Below, piece after piece: positions 1-7,293 of a stretch of 12,620 nt of DNA. The position numbers were made by a program, and so were the translations under genes. Origin of the DNA: a bacterium (GTDB lineage Bacteria > Desulfobacterota > UBA8473); NCBI GenBank assembly GCA_009773075.1, contig WOUX01000138.1, positions 1 to 12,620 on the forward strand. The letters run 5' to 3'. The notes under the pieces are model-generated. The model saw only the letters and a program-made list of their open reading frames with translations. It was not told where the DNA came from and did no database searches. The first letter of the stretch is position 1; each line of letters begins with the position of its first letter.

Positions 1-530
1 TTTGACGGATGATTGTGCGCCAATATGATTGAAGAGGATAGATGGCGTATGGCCGGTTCAAAAACTTCGCGCGGATGCACCAACGTTTCGGTTAATGTGC
101 CGATAGATATGGTTTCTTTATGAATGAGTTGTTTGCGGGCGTTGAGATACAGTACCATAAAATATTCTTTTTGCTTGCCTCGCAAATCAGCAAGCTGAGC
201 AACAGTGTCTCTAACGGAATCAAGGATGGGGATAGAATCATTAAATGAACCAACCGCACGGCTGCCAAGCTCCAAAGCTGCCTTAATAGTAATGGCTTTG
301 GTATCTTCCAATCCCTTGATGCCTGTCAGTTCATCTTTAGTGACAGTTAAAAGTTTTGATAGGGGGTATTTTTTTAAAGTTTCCCTGGCAATATCCAAAG
401 CGCTCTTACCTGCCCGGCCAGTACGAATAAGAATCGCCAAAAGTTCGGCATCACTTACATTCTTCGCCCCCTTTTCAGACAGCTTCTCTCTGGGTCTCTT
501 ATGTTTAGGCAGGTCTTTAATTTTTGCCAT
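1..530 (-). CDS. radC: RadC family JAMM/MPN-domain protein (partial, C-terminus outside window)
   Basis: The first 176 codons of a RadC (UPF0758) protein, read leftwards from ATG at 528-530 and cut by the window edge just inside the JAMM metal site. Visible parts in order: an N-terminal segment (residues 1-40, with RPREKL and a DAELLAILIRTG stretch), a helix-hairpin-helix-like GIKGLEDTKA at 70-79, and the JAMM domain from about 100. The JAMM glutamate is E122 in KEYF, and the HxH is H172/H174 in LAHNHPS. The family is usually about 225 aa, so some 50 residues are missing. Old literature calls RadC a DNA repair protein, but that role is disputed and the true function is not settled. It lies 21 nt after mobA and is probably the last visible gene of that operon. 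No clear Shine-Dalgarno sequence precedes the start. Confidence 0.93.
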   Translation of the reverse strand, partial: MAKIKDLPKHKRPREKLSEKGAKNVSDAELLAILIRTGRAGKSALDIARETLKKYPLSKLLTVTKDELTGIKGLEDTKAITIKAALELGSRAVGSFNDSIPILDSVRDTVAQLADLRGKQKEYFMVLYLNARKQLIHKETISIGTLTETLVHPREVFEPAIRHLSSSIILAHNHPS

Positions 531-551
531 TGTTATCTTTTAAAGTTAATT

Positions 552-1130
552 TTAAATCTTTTTTCCCCTAACCTTTTCCAGATCCTCAGGTGTATTTATA
601 TTGAAAAAAAGAGAGGACTTCGGATCGAAGGAGAGTATTTCATGGGGACTGATCTCTTTTACCCTTACCTTGGGATAAAAGTTGGTGATTTTTAAATCAT
701 CTAACTCAAGTAGGGCATCTATATGTCTTATACACCTCTTTGAATAAATGGCATGAAGGGGTTGAAAACCGTCACTAGAAAGGGGAACCACCGCGTCAAA
801 GTTGCCCACCTTTGATAGCATGTAATCTATAAACCCTTTATTCAAAGAGGGCATATCACAGGCTGCCACAAAGATATGCTGGAAAGAGGCGTAAAAAAGC
901 CCGGTATAAATCCCCCCTAAAGCACCCTTGTTAGGAATAAGGTCGGTTACTATTCGAAGGTCTAAGTGTAAATATTCAATGGGAGAATTGGTAACGAGGA
1001 TTACCTCCTCAAAGGTATCCTTGAAGGTATCAGCTATCTGATCGATCATCCTTTGACCGTTGATCTCCAGGAACGCCTTGTTTGTTCCCATCCTCTTACT
1101 CTTACCACCGGCTAAAATAACCCCTGTCAA
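552..1130 (-). CDS. mobA: Molybdenum cofactor guanylyltransferase MobA
   Basis: A 192-aa cytoplasmic nucleotidyltransferase that joins GMP from GTP to Mo-molybdopterin, giving the guanine dinucleotide cofactor used by DMSO-reductase-family enzymes such as formate dehydrogenases. The N-terminal nucleotide-binding signature LAGGKSKRMGTNK lies at residues 6-18. DLIPNKGALGGIYTGL (63-78) matches the guanine-binding loop region, and C91-D92-M93-P94 holds the Asp that coordinates Mg2+ in the family. The length is typical. The start is TTG at 1128-1130, chosen because AGGAG lies 7 nt upstream and the protein signature starts immediately; there is no in-frame ATG that fits better. It sits 24 nt after mobB and 21 nt before radC. 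The use of TTG may lower its translation relative to neighbours, which is an inference. Confidence 0.93.
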   Translation of the reverse strand: MTGVILAGGKSKRMGTNKAFLEINGQRMIDQIADTFKDTFEEVILVTNSPIEYLHLDLRIVTDLIPNKGALGGIYTGLFYASFQHIFVAACDMPSLNKGFIDYMLSKVGNFDAVVPLSSDGFQPLHAIYSKRCIRHIDALLELDDLKITNFYPKVRVKEISPHEILSFDPKSSLFFNINTPEDLEKVRGKKI

Positions 1131-1154
1131 ATAGTTTCTCCTGAGAACGAAAGG

Positions 1155-1802
1155 TTATAAGGATATCTTTATTTCTACCTCCTTTGGGTCTTCACAGTCC
1201 TTAAGGGCAGAGGTCATCCCTGTTATTGACCGAATCATCATGTCCTTAATAAAGGGTTTAAGGGTTATACTCTCCCCATTGACCCTGAGAATGATGGAAG
1301 ATCTCCTTTTCTTCTTAAGAAACCGATCTTCTATTATATTTACTATACCCTCTGCATCGTCTATATCTACACATGGAACACCGACATCGAACTCCTTATC
1401 ACTTACCACAGCTACCAGGATATCCTTCTTTGAGCACAGAAGCTCCTCATTGGTATCCTTTCGATAAACCTCTATTTTTGGGTGTTTATCGTTCTTATAC
1501 CCTTCTGTTATTATTATATCCACATCACTGATGAATCTTCCTCTGAGATCGTCCAGCGGCAAATCCTGTTCCACATCCCTGACTATGGCTATCTTTTGCG
1601 GTGAGGACACTATAGTGGTATGAGCACCTGCTCTTTTATGCCGCCAGCTATCCTTGCCTTCTCTGTCTATATCAAAACCATGAACATCATGCTTAACAGT
1701 GGCAACCTTATATCCCCGCCTGTTTAACTCAGGGATTATCTTCTCTATAAGAGTCGTCTTTCCGCTATCCGACTTACCTACTATTGAGACTATGGGTATC
1801 AT
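1155..1802 (-). CDS. mobB: Molybdopterin-guanine dinucleotide biosynthesis protein MobB, with C-terminal extension
   Basis: A 215-aa P-loop GTPase of the MobB family, thought to assist MobA by supplying GTP or handing over cofactor. The Walker A loop is GKSDSGKTT at residues 9-17. TVKHDVHGFDID (about 35-46) and DIIITEGYKNDKHPKIEV (about 95-112) are the other conserved MobB blocks. E. coli MobB is about 170 aa. Here a further 50 or so residues (about 165-215), with a VNGESITLKPFIKDM stretch, form an extra C-terminal domain. I recall the same kind of extension from anaerobe MobB proteins, but its job is unknown to me. The start is ATG at 1800-1802 with AAGAAAGGA upstream. Only 16 nt separate it from the acyl-CoA dehydrogenase stop, so the two are probably cotranscribed. 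Confidence 0.92.
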   Translation of the reverse strand: MIPIVSIVGKSDSGKTTLIEKIIPELNRRGYKVATVKHDVHGFDIDREGKDSWRHKRAGAHTTIVSSPQKIAIVRDVEQDLPLDDLRGRFISDVDIIITEGYKNDKHPKIEVYRKDTNEELLCSKKDILVAVVSDKEFDVGVPCVDIDDAEGIVNIIEDRFLKKKRRSSIILRVNGESITLKPFIKDMMIRSITGMTSALKDCEDPKEVEIKISL

Positions 1803-1818
1803 AACCTAATGTCCTTTC

Positions 1819-2988
1819 TTAATAATCCACCTTTGCCCTCTTCCAGCCCAGACCATCTAAAGCAATGATCATACTGGTAATATTGGATGACCCTTCTCCT
1901 GTCTGGTACAGAATAGCATCACGGTAGAGTCTGGCTACCGGATACTCCTCTGAGTATCCGTAACCCCCAAATATCTCTACTGCAAACCGAGCTGCCCTTA
2001 CGCAGGTCTCTGATGCCACATGTTTTGCTATAGTACTCTCAAGGGTATTCCTGACCTTATTGTCCGCCAGAAAGGCAGCCTTGTATAGGAGTATCCTGGC
2101 AGCCTCTGTGCCGGCTATCATATCGGCAATCTTTTGCTGATTCATCTGAAACTCACCGATCTTCTTGCCAAATGCCTCTCTTTCATTGCAGTACCTGATA
2201 CTCTCATCTATACATGCCTGGGCAACCCCAACAGCACCTGCTGCTACACTTATGCGCCCGTAATCCAGGGCATTCATGGCTATATTAAACCCCTGCCCCA
2301 ACTTTCCAACCAGGTTTTCTCTTGGCACCCTGCAATTAACGAATATAAGTTCACCTGTGGGCGCACAGTGATGCCCCAGCTTATCCTTTATCTCCTTTCT
2401 TGTGAGACCGGCCATCTCCTTTTCAACAATAAAACACGAGATCCCTTTGTGTTTGGGTACAATCCTGGGATCAGTCTTCACATAAACCACCCCTGCATCC
2501 ATTATAGGGGCATTACTGATCCACATCTTGGAGCCGTTGATGACAAAAGAATCACCGTCCTCTGTGGCAGTTGTCTGGATAGAGGCAACGTCAGAACCTG
2601 CATTTGGCTCTGTCATGGCATTTACGCCAAACAGCTCGCATCGGATCAGCTTCTGTACATACTTCTCCTTTTGTTTTTCTGTACCCCAGTTGAGGATAGT
2701 CAAAGGACAGGTAAGCGCCTGCATGTTAAAGAAGTGTCTCAGAGAGGACTCTGCCCTGGAAATCTCCTCTACTATTATGGCATGAGCTATAAACCCAAGG
2801 TTGGAACCTCCGTACTTCTCAGGGAATGCTGCCCCAAAAAAACCATGATCTGCCATCTTCAGGACAATCTCCCTCTGAAACCTGTGGGAGCAATCATCTT
2901 CGGCCACTACCGGCAGGATCTCCTTCTCAGCGAAATCTCGCGCCAGTCTTCTCACAGCCTTCTGCTCTTCTGTTAAAAAGAAATTCAT
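1819..2988 (-). CDS. Acyl-CoA dehydrogenase family flavoprotein
   Basis: A 389-aa FAD enzyme that introduces an alpha,beta double bond into an acyl-CoA, passing electrons usually to electron-transfer flavoprotein. Both family signatures are intact: AMTEPNAGSDVAS in the middle domain, and EIFGGYGYSEEYPVARLYRD near the C-terminus. The catalytic base is probably E365, in the sequence YQTGEGSSNI, where straight-chain enzymes normally read YEGT. The GEGSSN variant argues against a standard butyryl- or medium-chain enzyme and fits a specialised member (for example glutaryl-, cyclic- or aryl-substituted acyl-CoA), but the substrate cannot be fixed from sequence. Start ATG 2986-2988 has GGAGA upstream. 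It is the first gene of the leftward run and is divergent from the broken CoA-transferase, suggesting a shared pathway. Confidence 0.93.
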   Translation of the reverse strand: MNFFLTEEQKAVRRLARDFAEKEILPVVAEDDCSHRFQREIVLKMADHGFFGAAFPEKYGGSNLGFIAHAIIVEEISRAESSLRHFFNMQALTCPLTILNWGTEKQKEKYVQKLIRCELFGVNAMTEPNAGSDVASIQTTATEDGDSFVINGSKMWISNAPIMDAGVVYVKTDPRIVPKHKGISCFIVEKEMAGLTRKEIKDKLGHHCAPTGELIFVNCRVPRENLVGKLGQGFNIAMNALDYGRISVAAGAVGVAQACIDESIRYCNEREAFGKKIGEFQMNQQKIADMIAGTEAARILLYKAAFLADNKVRNTLESTIAKHVASETCVRAARFAVEIFGGYGYSEEYPVARLYRDAILYQTGEGSSNITSMIIALDGLGWKRAKVDY

Positions 2989-3021
2989 ACCAGGTCTCCA
3001 TTAGAAGTAATTACTCAGGTG

Positions 3022-3063
3022 TTTAGGCTGAAGTGCCCTAACGGTCTTCAGCCTTCAGCCTTA
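3022..3063. repeat. Inverted repeat with two alternative right arms in the acyl-CoA dehydrogenase leader
   Basis: GGCTGAAG (3026-3033) can pair with CTTCAGCC (3046-3053), an 8-bp stem. A second copy, CTTCAGCCTTA, at 3053-3063 is an alternative partner, reaching 10 of 11 bp with the extended left arm. Read leftwards it would lie in the 5' untranslated RNA of the acyl-CoA dehydrogenase gene, between promoter 3073-3101 and the start codon. It could be a regulatory hairpin or a fragment of a dispersed intergenic repeat. No poly-U run follows on the minus strand. Confidence 0.5.
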
Positions 3064-3072
3064 GGTAGTGCG

Positions 3073-3101
3073 ATTTTATTTTATCGATCGACCATTGTCA
3101 A
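3073..3101 (-). promoter_or_regulatory. Sigma-70-type promoter for the acyl-CoA dehydrogenase-mobB-mobA-radC run
   Basis: On the minus strand TTGACA (3101-3096) is separated by exactly 17 nt from TAAAAT (3078-3073), a 6/6 and 5/6 match. It points at the acyl-CoA dehydrogenase start about 85 nt away. The spacer contains the palindrome TCGATCGA (3084-3091), a possible operator. Confidence 0.65.
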
Positions 3102-3118
3102 TAAATTGTTTTTTTCCC

Positions 3119-3147
3119 TTGACGGTAGAGAGTGAAATATGTACTAT
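3119..3147 (+). promoter_or_regulatory. Divergent sigma-70-type promoter for the CoA-transferase (pseudo)gene
   Basis: TTGACG (3119-3124), a 17-nt spacer, then TACTAT (3142-3147), a 5/6 and 4/6 match. It lies about 85 nt before the CoA-transferase ATG and is back-to-back with the leftward promoter: the two -35 boxes are 17 nt apart, so one regulator could control both directions. Confidence 0.5.
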
Positions 3148-3160
3148 TTTGATTATGTAA

Positions 3161-3172
3161 ATAGAATTCTAT
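3161..3172. promoter_or_regulatory. Perfect 12-bp palindrome just downstream of the plus-strand promoter
   Basis: ATAGAATTCTAT is its own reverse complement and begins 14 nt after the -10 box, around the expected +7 to +18 position. That is a typical place for a repressor operator. It contains an EcoRI site by chance. No regulator gene is visible next to it, so the operator role is inference. Confidence 0.35.
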
Positions 3173-3231
3173 CTTTGTAATACATCAGATTAATACTCAA
3201 ATCAAAAGAGTAACTAAAAAAGGAGGCGGGT

Positions 3232-4289
3232 ATGAAAAAGGCATTAGAAGGCGTAAAGGTATTGGATTTAACCCAATTTGAGGCAGGGACTACATGCACA
3301 CTATTACTGGCATTCCTGGAACAGGAGACTTGGGGAGACTTTCCTTTTCAGAGAAGAGGGCTGAAGGGATTGATTCATTCTACTTTATCCTTTTAAACCT
3401 AAACAAGAAGAGCACAACCCTGGATTTAAAGAGCAAGAAAGGGAAAGAGATATTCAAGGAGATGGTCAAGAAAGCGGACATAGTAGTCAACAACTTTACC
3501 GTCGGAACAATGGAAAATCTCGGTCTCGATTATAAGGTGCTGAAGGAAGTAAATCCCAAGATTATATATGCATCCATTACTGGATTTGGAACCTACGGGC
3601 CTTATAGGGATTATCCCTGCTTTGACATAGTTGCCCAGGCTACCGGCGGACTGATGGGTGTGACAGGATACCCTGAGAATCCTCCTACCAAGGTCGGGAC
3701 GGGTCTTGGAGACAGTATCGGTGCTATTAACCTGGCAGTAGGGATACTTGGTGCGTTGTATCAAAGGGAGAAGACTGGTGAAGGTCAAGAGGTGGAGGTT
3801 GCTATGCAGGATGGTATATTCAATACCTTAAGACCGGTTTACAACTTTTATTATGTCACCGGCAGTAAACCCATAGAGCGAACTGGCAACAAGACAAAGA
3901 TGATAGCACCGTGGAACAGTTACAAGACTACAGATGGGTACGTAGTTGTAGGAATTTTAACAAACCCTCTGTGGGAAAACCTCCTAAAGGCTATTGGGAG
4001 GGAAGATGCCATTCCAGACCCAAGATTTGCTGATCCAATGACCCGTGGTGCGAATTGTGATGCGGTGGATAGCATGATCGAGGAGTGGACATCAAAGAGG
4101 GCAAAGATGGAGGCTATGTCATACCTAGCCGAGAGAGGGGTCCCTTGCGGTGCAGTTCTGGACATGACAGAGCTTTTGAATAACCCCCATCTCAGAGAGA
4201 GGGGTATGGTTACCGAGATTGAGCATCCTACCAGGGGTAAAGTTGCTGTCCTTGGGTCACCCATTAAGTTATCAAAATCAGTTTCATAA
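3232..4289 (+). pseudogene. CaiB/BaiF (class III) CoA-transferase, broken by a frameshifting internal deletion
   Basis: The gene begins with a strong ribosome site (GGAGG, 6 nt before ATG 3232-3234) and a good family N-terminus, MKKALEGVKVLDLTQFEAG. After about residue 27 this frame degenerates and stops at TAA 3394-3396. Homology resumes in another frame from 3312 (IPGTGDLGRLSFSEKRAEG) and continues to TAA 4287-4289. The expected GADVIKxE block between the two parts is absent, so about 31 nt seem deleted (1 mod 3). The remainder is recognisable: TLDLKSKKGKEIF, ASITGFGTYGPY, and the likely catalytic Asp in GLGDSIGA (codon 3711-3713). It also ends early, right after SPIKLSKSVS, where the family normally runs on 30-40 residues. 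An intact gene would move CoA between acids. ATG 3294 could start the second part, but without the N-terminal fold it is unlikely to be active. Confidence 0.85.
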
Positions 4290-4331
4290 CCACATGGTGA
4301 GGCTAGCAGGACACAGTATCATATATTTTAA

Positions 4332-4366
4332 GGTGGGGTAGGATTCTTTCTACTCCACCATTTTTT
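4332..4366 (+). terminator. Rho-independent terminator after the CoA-transferase pseudogene
   Basis: GGTGGGGTAG (4332-4341) pairs with CTACTCCACC (4350-4359) through 10 bp including one G-U, with an 8-nt loop, followed by A and six T. It ends the CoA-transferase transcript, or acts as an attenuator ahead of the oxidoreductase genes. Confidence 0.8.
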
Positions 4367-4381
4367 GTGTAAAACACAAAA
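4363..4381. promoter_or_regulatory. Second inverted repeat overlapping the terminator T-run and abutting the gamma-subunit ribosome site
   Basis: TTTTGTGT (4363-4370) and ACACAAAA (4374-4381) form a perfect 8-bp inverted repeat with loop AAA. Its left arm uses the T-run of the upstream terminator, and its right arm touches the AGGAG (4381-4385) of the gamma-subunit gene. The two structures cannot both form fully, which would suit attenuation or control of translation. That role is inferred. Confidence 0.45.
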
Positions 4382-4389
4382 GGAGAATT

Positions 4390-4923
4390 ATGATTAGAAT
4401 AAGAATACATGGAAGAGGTGGACAGGGAGCCGTTACTTTCGCCCATATGTTATGCCTGTCAGCCACTGAAGAGGGTAAATTTGGGCAGTCTTCCCAGGGA
4501 CAGAGTTGGGATAGAAGGGGAACCCCCATGGAAGGATACGCCAGGATAGGAAACAGACCCATATCAGAGAGGGGTTTTATCGTTGAGCCCGATTATGTGG
4601 TTGTGTTAGACTCAACTATAGTAGGCGCAGTGAACCTGGAGGCAGGTATGAAGGATGATGGAAAGGTTATCGTCAATTCTCCTGTTGATCTCAAGTTCAA
4701 ACACCAATCTTTCTGCATTGATGCTACGTCTATATCCCTTGACAAACTGAAAGCCCCTATTACAAATACTGCAATGCTGGGAGCTTTTGCAGGAGCAACA
4801 GGTTTGGTATGCCTGGATTCTGTAGAAAGAGGTGTCAGACAGATACTTGGGAAGAAATTTTCAGAAGAGGTTATTACTAATAACATAGAAGCCGTCAGGG
4901 CTGCGTTTAATGAGGTAAAGTGA
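4390..4923 (+). CDS. 2-oxoacid:ferredoxin oxidoreductase, gamma subunit
   Basis: A 177-aa gamma subunit of the pyruvate/2-ketoacid:ferredoxin oxidoreductase family, the domain that helps bind CoA. The N-terminal glycine-rich GRGGQG lies at residues 8-13, followed by the family's DRRGTPMEGYARI and PISERGFIVEPDYVVVLD blocks. Length is typical of free-standing gamma subunits. ATG 4390-4392 has AGGAG at 4381-4385 with only 4 nt spacing. The stop TGA (4921-4923) shares one base with the ATG of the delta gene, implying translational coupling. It is the first of three overlapping genes forming one enzyme. Whether it has its own promoter downstream of the terminator at 4332-4366 could not be shown. 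Confidence 0.92.
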   Translation: MIRIRIHGRGGQGAVTFAHMLCLSATEEGKFGQSSQGQSWDRRGTPMEGYARIGNRPISERGFIVEPDYVVVLDSTIVGAVNLEAGMKDDGKVIVNSPVDLKFKHQSFCIDATSISLDKLKAPITNTAMLGAFAGATGLVCLDSVERGVRQILGKKFSEEVITNNIEAVRAAFNEVK

Positions 4924-5189
4924 TGGAAAGAGAGTATATAAGAGGAGGAGTTATCCACAACTCGGGGAATTCCGTGGTTTATAAGACCGGAGGTTGGAGA
5001 GTCTTTAAACCCATTATTGACCAATCCAGGTGTAACAGCTGTAAGCTGTGTTATTGGTATTGTCCTGATAGCTCTGTCGTATGGGAAAAGGATAATGTCG
5101 CCATAAACTATGAGTACTGCAAAGGCTGTGGTATTTGTGCCTATGAATGCCCATCAGATGCAATTGAAATGGAGAGAGAAAAACTATGA
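4923..5189 (+). CDS. 2-oxoacid:ferredoxin oxidoreductase, delta (2x[4Fe-4S] ferredoxin-like) subunit
   Basis: An 88-aa iron-sulfur subunit that passes electrons from the thiamine-diphosphate centre to ferredoxin. It holds two complete CxxCxxCxxxCP motifs: C37/C40/C43/C47 and C66/C69/C72/C76, each for one [4Fe-4S] cluster. ATG 4923 is preferred over the in-frame GTG at 4920: it has GAGG about 8 nt upstream and gives the usual TGATG overlap with the gamma gene. Its stop overlaps the next gene as ATGA (5186-5189). A basic stretch before the first motif, RVFKPIID, is typical of PorD-like subunits. Confidence 0.93.
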   Translation: MEREYIRGGVIHNSGNSVVYKTGGWRVFKPIIDQSRCNSCKLCYWYCPDSSVVWEKDNVAINYEYCKGCGICAYECPSDAIEMEREKL

Positions 5190-7270
5190 AGATGTATTTG
5201 TCAGGTTCTGAAAGCGTAGCCCATGGTGTAAGACTCTCAAGAACAGAGGTCATATCTGCTTACCCTATTACCCCTAATGTATTTGTTTTGCAGACATTAT
5301 CGAATATGATAGACAATGGAGAGCTGGATGCCGAGTCTGTAAATGCAGAATCAGAGATAGGTTCTATGAACATTTGTGCTGGGGCAACTGCTGCCGGGGT
5401 TAGGTCCTTTACATGCACATGTGCCCAGGGTTTGGCATATATGAAGGAGGTGCTATGGATGGCTTCGGGGATGGCATTGCCTGTAGTTGTAGCTGTTACC
5501 AGTCGTGCCATTGGTTCTCCTCAAACCTTTGCATCGGACTTTTCTGACTCCCTCTCTGAAAGGGATGCGAGTTTCCTTCAGTTTTACTGTGAAAACGCCC
5601 AAGAGGCACTTGATTCTACAATTATGGCATATAAGATAAGCGAGGATGAGAGAGTCCTCCTTCCCAGCTTTGTCGTGATAGAGGGTTTTCGTTTATCCCA
5701 TACCTATGAACTGGTAGATGTTCCTGATCAAGAGACGGTAGACCGATTCCTGCCCAGGTATAACCCAAAACACGCCTTCATAGATCCCAGGTACCCTATA
5801 ATGCAGGGCGGACCAGCCCTTTCGGCATCTCTCTTTGATAGCTTGAAGTACCAGCAGTATACAGCGCTGCAGAGGGCAAAGGGTATCATCAGAGAAACCT
5901 GCAGGGAGTTTGCCGATCTTTTTGGCAGAAACTACCATGGTTTGATCGAATCCTATAAGGTAGACGACGCAGAATTGGTGGTAGTGGTTATGGGCTCTGT
6001 AACAAGCTTAGTAAGAGAGATGGTGGATGAATACAGAGAGAAGGGGCAAAAGATAGGGATGTTGAAACTAAGATGTTTCAGACCATTCCCAAAAGAGGAA
6101 ATAATGGAGGGTCTCAAGGGTGTTAAAAAGATTCTGGTTTTGGACAGAGCTACTTCTCCCGGTTCCGACGGCATAACGTACATGGAAATCAAGGCAGCCC
6201 TGCAGCGTTCCCAGGCTATTGTATCGAACTACATTATAGGGAGTCAGGATATACTTCAAAGGGATATTGCAACCATTCTGGATACCACTTTAAATAGAGA
6301 TGATGAATTCGTTGAATGGTATAATCAGGAATTTAAAGAAGATGTACTCCAAGTTATCGGGTATGATAACTATGAGAAACTTAGAAGATCTGAGGTGGTT
6401 GACAGACAGATCAAAGAAGGCGAGGATATACAAGCACTGGGGAATCCTTTCTGCCCGGGGTGTGGTAGTTTAATCTGCGTTAAATTGGCATTGAGCGTAT
6501 TTGACAAAAATACCTTCGTTACGGCTAACTGCGGCTGTATGGGGGTAATACCTGCAGCCTTCCCTCAGACATGTCTCAAGGTTCCTTCTGCCTTCTTCAG
6601 CTTCAGCAGCGCTGGAGCAGCGGCAAGCGGGGTAGAGGTGGCATTGAAGAGAAAGGGGATGGATACGGATGTCTTTCTCTATGGAGGGGATGGGGGCATT
6701 CTCGATATAGGTCTTCAGACCCTGTCCGGGGCATTGGAGAGGGGTCATAATATAACCTATCTCCTCTATGATAACGAGGCATATATGAACACAGGCGTCC
6801 AAAGGAGTAGCGCTACCCCTTATCTGGCACGTACAAAAACAACACCATCAGGAAAAAAATCTCGCAAGAAGGATATAATGAAGATAGTGGAAGCTCACGA
6901 AAATGTATATACTGCTACAGCCTCTCCAGCCTATCCCCAGGATTTCCTGCGTAAAGTCAAGAAGGCAAGAGAACATAAAGGGCCATCCTTTGTATACGTT
7001 ATTGGGCCCTGTCCCACAGGGTGGGAGTTCGATGCATCATTAACCATAGAGATTGCCCGTCTTGCCGTTGAGACCGGCTCACTTGTGCTCTATGAATATG
7101 AAAACGGAAAGAGAACTATAAATCGGATACCAAAAAAGAGAAAATCCATCGAGGAATATCTTTCGAAACAGGGAAGGTTCTCACACCTCACATCGGAACA
7201 GATAGCAGAGATACAGAATGATGTGGATAAGAGGTTCAATGAACTGGTCAATCAGTCAAAATTAAAATAA
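5186..7270 (+). CDS. 2-oxoacid:ferredoxin oxidoreductase, fused alpha-beta subunit
   Basis: A 694-aa protein joining the alpha and beta subunits of a 2-oxoacid:ferredoxin oxidoreductase, which decarboxylates a 2-oxoacid with CoA to an acyl-CoA, CO2 and reduced ferredoxin (reversible in some members). The alpha half (1 to about 405) shows AYPITP (25-30), the glutamate-rich NAESEIGS region that contacts thiamine diphosphate, and the RAIGSP loop. The beta half (about 415-694) shows CPGCG (C422, C425), further cysteines in NCGC and in GPCPTGW for the proximal cluster, and the thiamine-diphosphate motif GDGG with D502 plus N530 in NEAYMNTG. The C-terminal YLSKQGRFSHL resembles PorB ends. Four-subunit enzymes normally keep alpha and beta separate, so this fusion with free gamma and delta is less common. 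Substrate (pyruvate, branched-chain, aromatic or other) is not determined. Confidence 0.93.
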   Translation: MKMYLSGSESVAHGVRLSRTEVISAYPITPNVFVLQTLSNMIDNGELDAESVNAESEIGSMNICAGATAAGVRSFTCTCAQGLAYMKEVLWMASGMALPVVVAVTSRAIGSPQTFASDFSDSLSERDASFLQFYCENAQEALDSTIMAYKISEDERVLLPSFVVIEGFRLSHTYELVDVPDQETVDRFLPRYNPKHAFIDPRYPIMQGGPALSASLFDSLKYQQYTALQRAKGIIRETCREFADLFGRNYHGLIESYKVDDAELVVVVMGSVTSLVREMVDEYREKGQKIGMLKLRCFRPFPKEEIMEGLKGVKKILVLDRATSPGSDGITYMEIKAALQRSQAIVSNYIIGSQDILQRDIATILDTTLNRDDEFVEWYNQEFKEDVLQVIGYDNYEKLRRSEVVDRQIKEGEDIQALGNPFCPGCGSLICVKLALSVFDKNTFVTANCGCMGVIPAAFPQTCLKVPSAFFSFSSAGAAASGVEVALKRKGMDTDVFLYGGDGGILDIGLQTLSGALERGHNITYLLYDNEAYMNTGVQRSSATPYLARTKTTPSGKKSRKKDIMKIVEAHENVYTATASPAYPQDFLRKVKKAREHKGPSFVYVIGPCPTGWEFDASLTIEIARLAVETGSLVLYEYENGKRTINRIPKKRKSIEEYLSKQGRFSHLTSEQIAEIQNDVDKRFNELVNQSKLK

Positions 7271-7293
7271 GGCAAATTATTTGGCATCTACTC

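Noticed and set aside
2134..2976. A 280-codon open frame on the plus strand opposite the acyl-CoA dehydrogenase
   Set aside because: It lies wholly antisense to a gene with intact signatures, and its translation shows no recognisable domain. It is a shadow frame.
3290..3400. Programmed ribosomal frameshift in the CoA-transferase
   Set aside because: There is no slippery heptamer at the junction, and about 10 conserved residues are absent, not merely displaced. A deletion explains this better.
7262..7293. Terminator between the convergent oxidoreductase and Nudix genes
   Set aside because: GGCAAAT/ATTTGGC is an imperfect short pair without a T-run.
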